Origin: Priapulus caudatus
Taxonomy: Eukaryota > Priapulida > Priapulimorpha > Priapulimorphida > Priapulidae
Length of the DNA: 64,000 nt
Direction: 5' to 3'
Assembly: GCF_000485595.1 (NCBI RefSeq)
Contig: NW_014577387.1
Coordinates: forward strand, 63,833 to 127,832
Shown here: positions 52,485-63,845 of the stretch, piece by piece
Layout of the letters: each line of letters begins with the position of its first letter
How positions within the stretch are numbered: position 1 is the stretch's first letter
The notes under the pieces: generated by a model
Seen by the model: only the letters and a program-made list of their open reading frames with translations
Database searches by the model: none
What the model was told of the DNA's origin: nothing
Program-made: the position numbers and the translations under genes

Positions 52485-53270
52485 CCAACCACTGCAAGAA
52501 CTGGGGAATCACATCCTGGTGTTATTCCTTAGCTTCCAGAATTCACTTGTGTTGTTTAGTTTTTTTCAAGTAATTTCTCTCTAGCACACGTTAGCTTACT
52601 GAATGAGCTAAAGACTCGGAAAATTATTATAAAGTCATCAAAATTATATCAATATTTCCCTGTAGACACAATGTTAAGTACGATTATGTTGCTGTTATGA
52701 ATGTATGAATTCATATTCGTAGGTACACCATTATTTACATTATATAATCAAAGTTATTTGTCTTATTTATCATCAAATAACTTTATCTTATTTTTGGAGT
52801 TCAATGCTGAAGTAATTGCACTTGGAGGAATATTTATGAGAATATTTGTAGTATATTTCATGTCATTTTATTATGCAGGTTATGGGTTTTGATGACGGTC
52901 ATGATCGTCCGTCCGTGCGAGCGTCCGTCAACAGTTGGGCACAAATCTAAACGGCTCGACGTACGGATTCGAAAGTCGGGGACGCCTGGGGGGGCGGGGA
53001 AGTAACAAAACGAGTTGGGAGGTCCAAAGCCTGGGGGTCAAAAGCGTCAAAGGATCCAAGAGTGCTGTAAGAAAGAACGGGGAACCATGGCCCGTCCTGT
53101 ACTGTAAGGTATAGGCAAGGAAATGCAAGAAATTGCGGCAGCGGCAATCTAAACGCGTTCGGACTAGGCTCGCTGAATAAGCAACCGGCATGACCGTATG
53201 AAAAGCCATCACTCGTGCCAAATCGGAGTCACGAAGCTCAAGACGGTCAACACTGGGCTACAGGGCAGAC
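52485..53270. other. MSMO1 3' flank and low-confidence sequence
   Basis: To about 52890 this is AT-rich MSMO1 3' flank. From 52900 the texture changes to mixed sequence with CGTCCGTC-type words. No gene is recognised. Confidence 0.45.
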
Positions 53271-53284
53271 GCTTTATAACTAAT

Positions 53285-54165
53285 TGCTGAGGGACATGGT
53301 CTGACGGAGGCGCTTTGAAAAAACTATATTTTGTTTCACCAGCGGTGACCTAGGCATTTTTATGCTTGTATTATAGGACCATGAACATGTAATTAATCTG
53401 CTGACTAGCGAGAGAGCTAACCCGCTGACATCCGATAATCTTGAGGACCGCAAGAGGCGGTTATAACAATGGATTTGTTTACGTCGTCTAGAAAGAATTC
53501 TGAGCTGCCCGGGTGCCTAGTCAAGACTAACACCGGCCTGTCCCTCGTGATGATGACGGCTACAGATGGTCACAGTGAAATTTCAAAGCTAAGTTTGATT
53601 GTAGAAGGTTAATGCTCTTAAATCGTGATAATTCCATGGTCATTGCTGACTGTCAGGTGTTAGCACATGCTTAGCGGTAATCCGCCACTCCCAACCGTGG
53701 CCAACTGCCAGTGCATGTGTGGAACTGGGTAAACTGTTAGTTTTTCGCCCTGCGTTAATCCTAGGTGACAGGTCAGCCTCTCTATTCAGCCTGTCCAAGG
53801 CTTGCATAGGTAAGATCGGAGATGCTTTACTATCTCTGTGTTTGTGACCAGAATAGTCTGTTGCTACTTTACGTATGATGGAACTTCCACCTTTAACATC
53901 GGAACACACCTTGACGTACGCGCCATTCGGGCAAATATTTCATAACGATCCGCCACGAACATTCCTTGAGAAGGTCCTGGATTCCATGCCACCTGTGCTT
54001 CCAGCTGTTGGGCGGCGTGTATAGTGAACACCATTGCCGACCTAAACAGTGGTTACCCAGTTACCAATCGCCACACTCCACCTCCAGACGTCACCGCAGT
54101 ACACACCTCTAGCATCGAGCGCTGTCGCTGGGGGCCGCGGCAATCCCGGTCTGTTGGTGTATAGA
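53285..54165. repeat. Dispersed repeat, copy 2
   Basis: Homologous to 35038-35835 over its length: shared blocks include CATGGTCTGACGGAGGCG, GTGACCTAGGCATTTTTATG, TTGTAGAAGGTTAATGCTC, CATAACGATC and GAGCGCTGTCGCT. Copy 2 differs by very many one- to few-base indels, mostly extra bases relative to copy 1. Confidence 0.85.
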
Positions 54166-55200
54166 AGGTTCGCCTCCCGTTAAGGAAGCCATTCCCACCT
54201 GCTTGAGGTAGTCAACCGGACTAGTATCACCTCTAGTCTTTCAACACCTAGTCGAAGCGCCTGGCTATGCATCGTAAATTTGTAAACTATGTCTGCAAAA
54301 AAACACCCTCACTTACACGCGATTCGCCCCTCGCAACGCAAACTTCGGAAATTCCTCTGAGAATCCTAAGTTTCTCGTAAATGTGTCATTTAGATCGAAC
54401 AAGATAAAGCAATCCTCAGAATCGTTTTACAGCCTTACTAATGAGTTTATCCTCATGTAACCCTATACGTATAACCAATATAGCTAGCTGTATTATGTAC
54501 AATCTCGTCGATTTTGCACCGCTAGCACATAATTATTACAAAACGACGCGGAAGTTCTGACAACAACAACAGATGCTAAAACAAATCTTTGGTTACAATA
54601 ATTATGGTACTCCTTAATATGAAGTTGCTTTCACGATATCAGTTGCTTCAGCAATTGCACTACGGCTCACAGGGCGCCCACATTATTAGACTTGTATTGA
54701 TAAACCGGGGTACAGACGAGCGTCAACATGGTAGATTTTTAAACACCTATTACATTAGAAATCGCCTTGGCCATCTAAATTCTGAAAACTGACAATAAAC
54801 TGGCATCTATTCTGCATTTAAATGGAAGAAGATGTTAACATTATATGAGCATCGCATTTTACATACACCGAGTGCGAAAACTGCCCCCGGCCTAACTTTA
54901 TGATTCTCGGCATAAGCACCATTTTATGGATTAACTCTTGGCGCAAAATTTTAGCACAATCCTAATGTCACAATAAGCGTGAACTCTAAATGATGAATGA
55001 AAGCTATTAGTGTACCTTATTTATCGAAATCATTCCTCTACATATTCTATCGAATACATGTCCCTCAGTCACGCTGGATACCCTCAGACCCACATGAGTA
55101 ACTCACAGTGGATGGGTTGAGTGGGGGGGGGGAGTGGGATAACGAGGATTATGTAACACCCTAGCCTCCATACAACAGGATGTCAGGCCCCCCTGTGGAG
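54166..55200. other. Intergenic, no gene seen
   Basis: Nothing recognised. A (G)n run of ten lies at about 55122-55132. Confidence 0.45.
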
Positions 55201-55213
55201 ATGCACCTCCACG

Positions 55214-57001
55214 TCATGCTTCGGTGCGTAAGTCTTCAGCAGTAAACATAGAACCCTGTAAGATTCACAGTTACCAAGAACCTTTAGCCGTGACTATATG
55301 AGAGGCGGAAGGGCACTGTAGGTGCAGATTAGGTGCCGAGCCGGTGCGGAGGTGAATGGTGTGTCAGAGGGAGGGACGATCAAACGGATGGTGTGTCGAC
55401 CAGTGGTTCATAGGAACACAGGGGTTCAAGACTACTTCGACTCTAAGGTTTCCACTATGTTTTAAATGGTGGTGGATGGAGAAAAATGGAGTTGACACAA
55501 ATCCTTCTGGCATAGGTCAAGTGCTCAACGTGCAGCATCTACCACCCCCGCCCGCACCACACAAAACAATGTCAGATGCATTGCCAGTCATACAATATGT
55601 CTTCAGCTCGATCGGCTGTGTGGCTGTTCTTGTGATGGGCAGCCGGACACACAGTGCGTGTAAATAATAGGAACCGCGGGACGACTCATGACTATATCGA
55701 CGTTACATCAACAAGACATCACGTTTGACTATCACAAAACACGTTCGACATCACTAGAATATACCATATTAATTTCAAAGCATAAGTTTTAAGTTAGAAA
55801 ACAACAAGAAGAAAGGAAATTCTGCAGCTCCAAGCACGTTGTTCCCCAAGTGCGCCCACGTCCAGCTGGATTAGTAAAGACATTTACCACGACCTTGGTA
55901 GAGCGCCGTCGTGAGTGATATTGGCTAGTAAGTTGTCTTGAAAGTATTGCGATACATATTGATCGTGCTTACATAAGTATATCTCGTTAGCATCCACCCT
56001 AAGATATATATAATATAATAGAGAGAGAGAGAGCGATTTACATACATAATCAACACACTTATAATACACGTATATTTAAAATTATGCTGGCATATGCATT
56101 TCATGTTACATAACGTTGCATATGTGTTTAGAAATTTATGAAGGATTCAAGGCTCACCTTGGCTCTACGCAGTATCGAATCTTTGCTGGAATCGTAGGGA
56201 CAGTCCTTGGAGGGTATCTCCAGCACAGCAGGGATTGGCTGGTTGTAATTATCCAGTACATAGCGTATCATCTCTGCTACCTAGAGGGTTAGAAGGTATT
56301 AGTGAGTAATTCAAACCAATTTGCATCTCTGAGCATGGTAAAATTTCCATAAAGATGTTTCCTATAGGTAGTTTACTGAACAAATGTCAACGTTCACAAG
56401 TAAAAGCAATTGGCAATTTCCTGCATGCATGTAAACATAATAAAGTTGGATAAAGCTCTGAGAATTCGAGTTGACAGGCTATTTTAAACTGGTGATCTGA
56501 TGATTACAGTATTAGACTGACAGTTACATTCGCCGACCAGACACTCAAGCACTCTAATAACTCTGTAACGGACACTACACTATACACTGTTAATCTGCTT
56601 CTAGCACAGCACATCGTCTGCACTGAATGATCACGTACGTACATGTATCTTAACGAAGGCAAGTAAACTGCCGAAACGTTATTCACGGACTATATTATTA
56701 TCTCTGGAAAACATTCAATACCGTAAAGTGACACCTTGTAGCCAAGCAAAAGAGTTAAGGACAAAAGATGATAAATTACACCGTGGTGAAGAGTGATTGA
56801 TTAAGCACCGGGGTGTTATAAGTGTCAAGTGACATAAAGTCCTTATACGACATGATACGATACTCTGTCTCTAATTACATAATATCCAGCTTAGCAAATG
56901 ATTACTGACACAACTCACATTTTGATTAATTAAAATAATTGCGATGTCGTCTCTGTGTACAAAGGATTTGAACTGTTCTTCTATTTCGTGAACTGTTGTA
57001 T
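55214..57001 (-). CDS. ATP6V1F: V-type proton ATPase subunit F, 3' exons only (first exon missing)
   Basis: Exons on the minus strand: 56919-57001 ([27 protein letters not shown]), 56158-56280 ([41 protein letters not shown]), 55214-55255 ([13 protein letters not shown], stop). Junctions are GT-AG and phases agree. These are the C-terminal two-thirds of the V1 stalk subunit F, part of the rotary proton pump of acidic organelles; the human ending FTAEDLR is preserved. The expected first exon (GKLIAVIGDEDTVTGFLLGG in the family) was not found upstream. PSMA2 exons lie on the same strand just upstream, so the first exon is lost, unassembled or hidden by sequence errors. The exons present have no frame breaks. 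Confidence 0.93.
55256..56157. other. Last intron of ATP6V1F
   Basis: No other gene seen. A short (GA)n lies at 56020-56033. Confidence 0.5.
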
Positions 57002-57403
57002 CTGTGAGTAATGAAACAAATAAAACACATATTAGAAACACACGTATGAACATCAAAAGTGTCAAGTGATGAGACCAAAATAAATCACCTGAATAATAAA
57101 GACAAGCAGTCTGTGTAAGAAGAAAAAAATGCGACCTAAGGCTTTAAGACTCGCAGATGCGCCATTGACCTACATAGGACGTGGGCAATGCACCGCATTA
57201 GCAGCATTCTACGATATCGACGCGAAGGTAAAGTCCTTGATTCTCTGGTGGCGTGGAGCCTTTTAAAAGGCCGCTGGCATTGCTGATGCCGAACTTCAAT
57301 GTTGTCTCTCTGTCCATCGTGAACTCTCGAAGCTCTCCTTCAGTGTCAACGATCTGGCGTGTGTAATGGCGTCTTCCCGCAGTTCGATATCTTCGCGTAG
57401 GAT

Positions 57404-58425
57404 CTGAGACGAACAACCTCGGCGAGTGAGGTCTACAATTGTAAATCTAACGTTCAGAATGGAAAGTTATGAGTCAAAAAGCACGTTTATGTCCAGATTA
57501 TGTGTGGTCCAAATAGCCAAAAAAAACTTGTCGATTGCTATGTACATTAGGAACACTAGTTTGATGCGCTATCCATCATGCATGGATTAGACACAGCGAC
57601 AGCTCTACGACGGTCGGCAGGATAATTTCCTTTGCGAGATGTTACGGCATTTTCTGGCCAGAAAGTGTTTCCATTGAGCGAAAAATTCTTCCCTAAATGC
57701 TAGCGTAGCCTTTCCAAGGCAAATATGCTCGCCTGGTAGATAATTTGTAAAATGGAGGTACCTTAGATAACAAAATCTATTAATAACAAAAATTATATTT
57801 CAAACAATGAAACAAATACAATTAACTCAGAATATATTAGATTCCAAAGCTTATTGAACATCTGATAGTACTATGATCTACGCGCCGTTGCAAACTATGA
57901 TGTGTACTATTTAAATTTTATGGGGCCATGAGATTTAATTTCTCCACGCGCCAAACAAGTCCACCATTTTTCTCTATGAAACTGTTTCCTGGCCACAGAG
58001 GATTTTTAGAATCTTAGCGGCCACACTATTACCGACGGGCTCACTACTTGGAGATAGGTATAGAGTTCCGTTCAGGCATTCTACACTCCATCCAGCGATC
58101 AATCAGGGAACATCGCCGCAGAAGTGGTCTCACACTCTGAAGAGTGATATAGCGAAGCTAACATTATAGACGACGAACATGTAACGATCAAAAACACAAG
58201 TAACACCCCGCATTTATAGCAGCTTACTGAACGAGTTTTTTCCCGCTCGTATATCATATCTTCTCTCCCCATCGGCATCCAATCGCTCTTGTATTAAAAG
58301 CATTCTGCGTTCGGGGTGCCATGTGTATCGCATTAACAGTAATGTAAGTGAGTCACTCTGTTTTCATTATTGTCTATAAGCAAGAACATTGCACTATGCA
58401 CATTCATTGCGCACATCTAAAGTAC
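57404..58425. other. PSMA2 intron as assembled
   Basis: No sequence corresponding to the missing PSMA2 penultimate exon could be read here. Nothing else recognised. Confidence 0.4.
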
Positions 58426-58429
58426 TACG

Positions 58430-58925
58430 TCTTAGTACTTTGTACTTGCCAGCCGTACTAAGAATTCACCCGCACGCTGAGTACAATATGCCACACTATT
58501 ATTAAGACTTACTAGAACTCCCACCTCCAGCATGCACTGCTTCCTGAGAATTCGCGGCCACTGCGTGTACTTGCCGTACTCAAGATGATATTGGGTAGTC
58601 TTATGGAGCCGTGCTTTACCCTGAGAACTCACACCACTCTGCGTGTAAACTGTGTCATACTGGAGGATGATCTAAGGTTAGTTCAATTGCATTCCTGCTT
58701 TACTGGGAACCTCACCTCTCAATCTGCCGTGCACTCTGTCATAGCTAATTACTAAGAAAACATAGGTAATTCTATGATCCCTGCTGTCTTTACAGAGAAC
58801 TCCACCCACTCTGTGATGTACTGCGTAACTAAAGAATATATGCGTAGTCTATGATCTGCTTGTGTCCACTTCTAAGAAAAGAATACTTCACCCACTCTGT
58901 GTGTATTCCTGCATCACATTAGCGA
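58430..58925. repeat. Degenerate tandem copies of a PSMA2 exon/intron junction
   Basis: Four or five units of about 75-100 bp contain variants of GAACTCCACCCACTCTGTG followed by TGTACT-like sequence. The last unit (58881-58925) is the real 3' end of the PSMA2 exon and its splice donor. Units become less similar with distance from the exon. Confidence 0.5.
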
Positions 58926-59649
58926 CTCGCTGCACCAGCTGTGCCGTGGGAATCTCCTCCTGGTAGGTGAGATAGTACTGCTGGGCCAGCTTACGCGCAC
59001 GTCTGAACAACACCTAAGAAACAAAAAAAAAAAATTGCAAATTTCACGACAATCAATCTAACAGCGACTACAATACTCTGACTATTTCACTAAAACGAGC
59101 AACATTCCAAAGAAAATGTTTTGTCCAATAAACCGCCTGACATGAGACACAATAACACACTATGCTTTTGCTCGAATGTAACTATCCCCCAACACCTGAC
59201 ATGTAATAATCTATGGAGTTGTACTGCCAAATGTAAAATCGTAAAACAAACAGAGTATGTTATCTAGCATACCGATAAATCTGGAACCCATGCCACTGTT
59301 ACACGGCACGCTCTAATTGGTGTTTGTGAGAGGAAACATCTGCCACCTTTATGGATACTGTGCTCTTTATCATAAAATATAAAATGTTTTTCTGTTTCTT
59401 CTCTGTAGCGATAACGACCCCATTGGAAGCTGTAGGAAATAAAATGTGTAAAGTAATAGTCGCTGAAAGCAATGGAAGATATTGACAATTTAGCCTGTAT
59501 TGAAAGAAAGGCACAGTTATGATATTACTTTCTTAATGCCCAAGATTCAAAATGCTGTAGCTTATGTAATTCGTCAACTAATGTGATTCCATGCTGCTAA
59601 GCTGCCTGCAATTGCTAACTCAATTTGAAGCAGCTTGCCTGATGGACCT

Positions 59650-62600
59650 AAGAAAAGAATGAAAGTATTTGAAGTAATTATTGCATCAATAAGTGATTGA
59701 TAAACAATCCTTTGTATTGAGTATTCCTCCCTAAAGCGGTAACAGAGTATTTACGTCTGTCGTCCGGATAAGATATAATGTGCAAAAAAAAATTACCGGA
59801 CAACCTAAAGCATCGATTCCATATAATAATATGAACCTTATCATTAACCTACCGGACAGATGCTTAGTAAGCTGTTCTTGTAATATTTCTTTTACGCGGA
59901 TACCCTAGAACATCCAAACTTATAAATAAACTACCACCTGATATACAAAGTCTAACAGCGCAACCCCTACAAGTAGTAGGCAGAGCTGACAATGTCACTT
60001 GTAGTTCTGTATCTGTTAACAGTCCGCGCTCGCTCCGCTAAAGCCTCCGGAGTGTCACAGGCTACTACCTCCACCCCCGCTCTGACACTTGGTCAACATG
60101 TATCAGTAAAAAATGTAAATTAATGGAGGCACCGGTCACGCCAACTTGGATGAACCTGGAACGAACTGGGAATGCCAACTCGCAGCTCAACAACCGCCAG
60201 CGGCGTCGCCCGTCTAGGGGAAACGTGGAATTATTAGACGCGTATATCAGCAGAAGCGGCACGACCGCCGAATCGAGGAGCACACCCGAGTGCACCTCGA
60301 CACAGTAGTTTAGCATAGTTGTGTCAGAGTCACGCCTATAGAGGGCAGGTAACGCAATACTGAGGAGGTCGTAGATCCGTGACATAGGTGAATCCGCGAG
60401 ATAATTGAGCGCCGTGATGCGACCGAAAAATCGCCGTGATCTGGAGTGTCCTACCTTTTCTATATATAGTCATTCGTAATGCGACAACAGCACTCCAGCG
60501 ACGAGGGGCCGCGAGGCCACCATATTTTCCGGGCAATAAGCAGTTGATGACCCGGATATAACGCGTAACATTTATATGCCTCTATAGTACTAGTAGTAGT
60601 AAGGTAGGTGACTTATACCGCTATTGAACACTACTACGACTAACAGACTAACCAGCTCTGCCGTGCTCTGATGCTGAGTGGCCTGTGGCCGTGTAATGAG
60701 TTTGTTAGTCAAATATCAGTGTCCAATGGTGGAAGCATTAGGTTAGAGTTAGCGACAGGCGCTCGCCTCATCGCTTGGTTGTGTTGGAGAACGCCTGAAT
60801 GTGTAAGTCACTCAGCGGTCCGGGCGCAACAGAAGTTCCAACTGGGTTTGATTTCTCAACACCGAACCTTTCTCGCTACCGATACTTACTACCTGATAAT
60901 CCTACAATATTCTGTATTAAGACTGAGATATAAACCTGTTATCAGAAAATTCGAAGCTGACGAGCGGCGTATACTTGAGCGGCCATTGTCTGTTGAGCCG
61001 GAGCTGTGACGTCTACGAATTCCCGAAGTGGGCGGATATGCGATCTGGCATGCAAGCGCCGCTCGCGATGGCGGGACCGAGCGTCAAACGAAGGACGTCA
61101 AGTCACTGAAAGGCGGCTGCAGTATACCGCTGCTCGTCACTGCGAGTACGAACGTTAATACAGAAAAGTATTGTGATAAACATAGTAAATCTAAAAGATA
61201 GGGCGGCGAAAAAAGGTCGTGTTGAGAAAAAGCCAAGTTTGAAAGTTCTCGTCTCTGAAAGCGCCGCAGCAAACTGCATGAGTGCATTCACTGCAGGCGT
61301 TCCTCACACACAACAGGATAGGGACGTCTCTCTTGTAACCCTACTTTGTTGGGTTAGCATATTGTATCTAGCTGCTGTGCAGGTGTCAGGCGTGGTGGCA
61401 TACAGCAAATCGACTATATGATGCTGGGGCGCATATTTTGATGCAGCGTAGCGCGTGACGGTTGTCAATGGCAATGCTTTCAAACCAAGCAGAATTAGTT
61501 TGTTCGTGTACGTCTAAGATAATAATATTGGCTATGGTGCAACAGGAATCCATAATCAAATATACTATGCTATCTGAGAAAAACATGATGTCATACTTCG
61601 CGTAACAAGAGGTAAAACTTTACCTAAAGGTTAAAGAGAAGGCCTGTGATGCTTTCTGATATGAATTGAGGTGGATGTAGCGGGTTGCAAGCGCTGCTGA
61701 TTTAAGGGTATTATCTTGGGTACTTAGCCCGGTCATGAATGGTTCTTTTACTGAGTAATTATTTTTGTTTTATATGAACCATGAAATCTAGATATCATAT
61801 GTCTCCGAACTTTTTTGTATTATTGTTTTATTAAGATTGATCATAACGTCTAAGTTTTCCCGTTCGCGATTGTAACTATGATTTCAGTGCGCTTTGTGCA
61901 TACAGTTAATACAAATTTCAAAGATGTGAGTGCACTCTGCAATCAAAGAAAAGCTCATTGCAAGTTATTGGCGATGAGGTACGTTTTGGAGCTATCTTAT
62001 CCCAGCCATTTGTAAGAAACACTTATACATTTTATATATCATTAGTTTTGGCTTTGTAGAATCCCGTACCTAACTTTTTTACGACGCTGTCTACGGCGCA
62101 ATAAATGGTTGTATGTGGGTCATCCGTGCAGTATATTCAGGTAAAACTGTAAAAAAGTTGATTAGTGGTCTGACATAATGATAGGTTTCCGAGCCGACGC
62201 ACGACCGCCATTTAATGGAGGGGGGGTGGTCAGTTAAAACCGCACCCTCAGTTTACGCCAAGGGCGGACGTATATAGCGTTCTGATTGGCGACAATGTTG
62301 AGGCATTGGTCTGACCAGTGTCAGTTATCATCGTGATCATTATCGTTGTCGTGGGTAACCCATGAAATAACACTGTGATAAAGTTAAAACGTTTAACTTA
62401 ATCTTATTCTGATTCAATTTTTTAAACAATAGGACTCGTGTGTTGGATCCTGCTTGGTGGAATGGGGGAAGCCAATAAAGCCTAGACAAACGAAGCTCAT
62501 GGGTAGTCAGCAAAAGTTAGTTGATATCTTGGTTTTATAATTATAGTTATGAGCATGCATCAGTGCACACTATGCATGAGTCACGATAGCATGTTTATAT
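59650..62600. other. Unannotated sequence, no gene recognised
   Basis: Should contain the PSMA2 promoter and first exon, but neither was found. Several 60-110 codon open frames (for example 60671-61009 plus) resemble nothing I know. Base composition is mixed and the indel problem seen next door may hide exons. Confidence 0.4.
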
Positions 62601-62607
62601 TATTACT

Positions 62608-62985
62608 AGTAGCTACCGGAGGCCGTGGCTACGCGACCGGTTTCCGGACGGGAGCCGCTAGGCTACGCTACGGACATCCATCTTCCACAGTGATCTTTGG
62701 CGACAGAGCACACGCATGTTTCCTCCGATTGCTGAACGGGACGCTCTGCTGATTGCCGAGGTGTGTGTGCGTGTGTGTGCGTGGCGTGTGTGTGAGAGAG
62801 AGAGAGCGAGAGAGAGAGAGAGGGAATGTGTATGTGTGTGTATCGCGTGAGAAGAGAGAGAGAGAGAGAGAGAGGCTAGAAGTGTGTGTGTGTGTTTTGT
62901 GTATGTGTGTGTATATGCGTGAGAGAGAGAGAGAGAGAGAGCTAGAAGTGTGTGTGTGTGTGTATGTGTGTGTGCCAGGGTCTCC
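62608..62985. repeat. Repeat element end plus GT/GA microsatellite
   Basis: 62610-62755 (GGCCGTGGCTACGCGACCGG ... GGGACGCTCTGCTGATTGCC) is an inverted copy of about 41180-41310, including the shared GACATCCATC and CACAGTGATCTT blocks. It is followed, as there, by (GT)n and (GA)n tracts (62758-62975). The other end of the element is not present. Confidence 0.85.
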
Positions 62986-63401
62986 AACCATTCCGCATTC
63001 TGCGGAATTCATTACGATTTCTACGGCTTAATTTCCGCACTCACGCAGCGGCAAGGTTATATTCCTCATTTCAGTTGCACTGTATAAAATTTGCACTGAT
63101 TGTTCGCATTGTTCGCTTGACACATTTTTTTTTTTTCAGCCGTGCCTGGCACTGGCCACGCGCTGGTGCAGTAGAGTTTATCAATAGCCGTCACTGCGGC
63201 GAGTCCGTTTCTTGAAAATGCACGGCTCTGCCATTACCTGTTAGTTGTTGCACACCCGCCCCTACCATCGCTCAGTGTTATAATGTGTTTCTAATTCTAT
63301 GCATGTTGTATCTCTGTTCTACGGTAATATGGAACAGCCTAATCAGACAAGTGCTGTCGTGACAAGGTGTCACGTAGTTTGTCTGCTAATCAGATTAACA
63401 C

Positions 63402-63845
63402 GTGGGGAGAATGGCGTCCATTGCCATTGGCCATCCAAAAAAACCGACTTTACAGAAATTCAGGAACGAATATAACACAGATGTGCCTGTACTTGTGAAG
63501 TCAAAACGCACAGTGTTAAGCATGGCTATTGCATGGTATGCAAGACAGAACTTTCAAGTGGGGCACGGAGGAAGGAGTGACTGCCAGAGGCATATAGTCT
63601 GCTCACAGCATAAGTGCTATGGCGGGTGCAGTGGAATCTACACCAATATATCAAGCTTCTTTTGCAGGCAGATAGAAAATTGTCTGTCTTGCGGCAGAAG
63701 TGAGATTTACGGATTATATTTAATTGAAGCACAATGTCCCTTTGAGGGCGGCAGACCATGCAAATGAACTCTTCAGAAAATGTTTCCAGACTTCCAAATA
63801 GCCAAAAAGTATGGTTGCAGACATACAAAACACGTAAAATTGTGA
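63402..63845 (+). pseudogene. BED-finger / hAT-transposase-like fragment, frameshifted
   Basis: The 121-codon frame starts MASIAIGHPKKPTLQKFRNE and contains FQVGHGGRSDCQRHIVCSQH. A neighbouring frame supplies KHGYCMVCKTE just before it, so the C-x2-C and H-x5-H of a BED zinc finger are both present but in different frames. Downstream, HNVPLRAADHANELFRK and MFPDFQIAKKYGCRHTK again occupy two other frames. This order (BED finger, then ADH..LFRKMFPD..IAKKYGC) is that of hAT-transposase-derived proteins common in animal genomes. At least three frame changes make it non-functional as written; sequencing error could contribute. The gene or element continues past the visible part. Confidence 0.7.

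Larger units (their letters stand above)
57209..59647 (-). pseudogene. PSMA2: Proteasome subunit alpha type-2, partial and frameshifted as assembled
   Basis: Minus-strand pieces in order: about 59560-59647 (PSGKLLQIE, then frame lost), 59273-59429 (SNGVVIATEKKQKNILY, then DKEHSIHK in another frame, then a region equivalent to VYSGMGPDYR with extra bases), 58892-59013 (an intact exon with [37 protein letters not shown]), and 57209-57403 (equivalent to the C-terminal exon with KESFE, EDNIE, GISNASG and LASIS-stop, reachable only by several frame changes). Splice sites are recognisable. The first exon and the exon for GVRPFGVSLLICGWN were not found. The protein is an alpha-ring subunit of the 20S proteasome. 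Since the damage is mostly single inserted bases and one exon is perfect, sequencing error is at least as likely as a true pseudogene. Confidence 0.85.

Noticed and set aside
53640-53909. 89-codon minus-strand frame
   Set aside because: Lies inside the dispersed repeat shared with 35 kb and is not conserved in the other copy.
60065-61009. Open frames near the expected PSMA2 5' end
   Set aside because: None contains the conserved PSMA2 or V-ATPase F N-terminal sequence.
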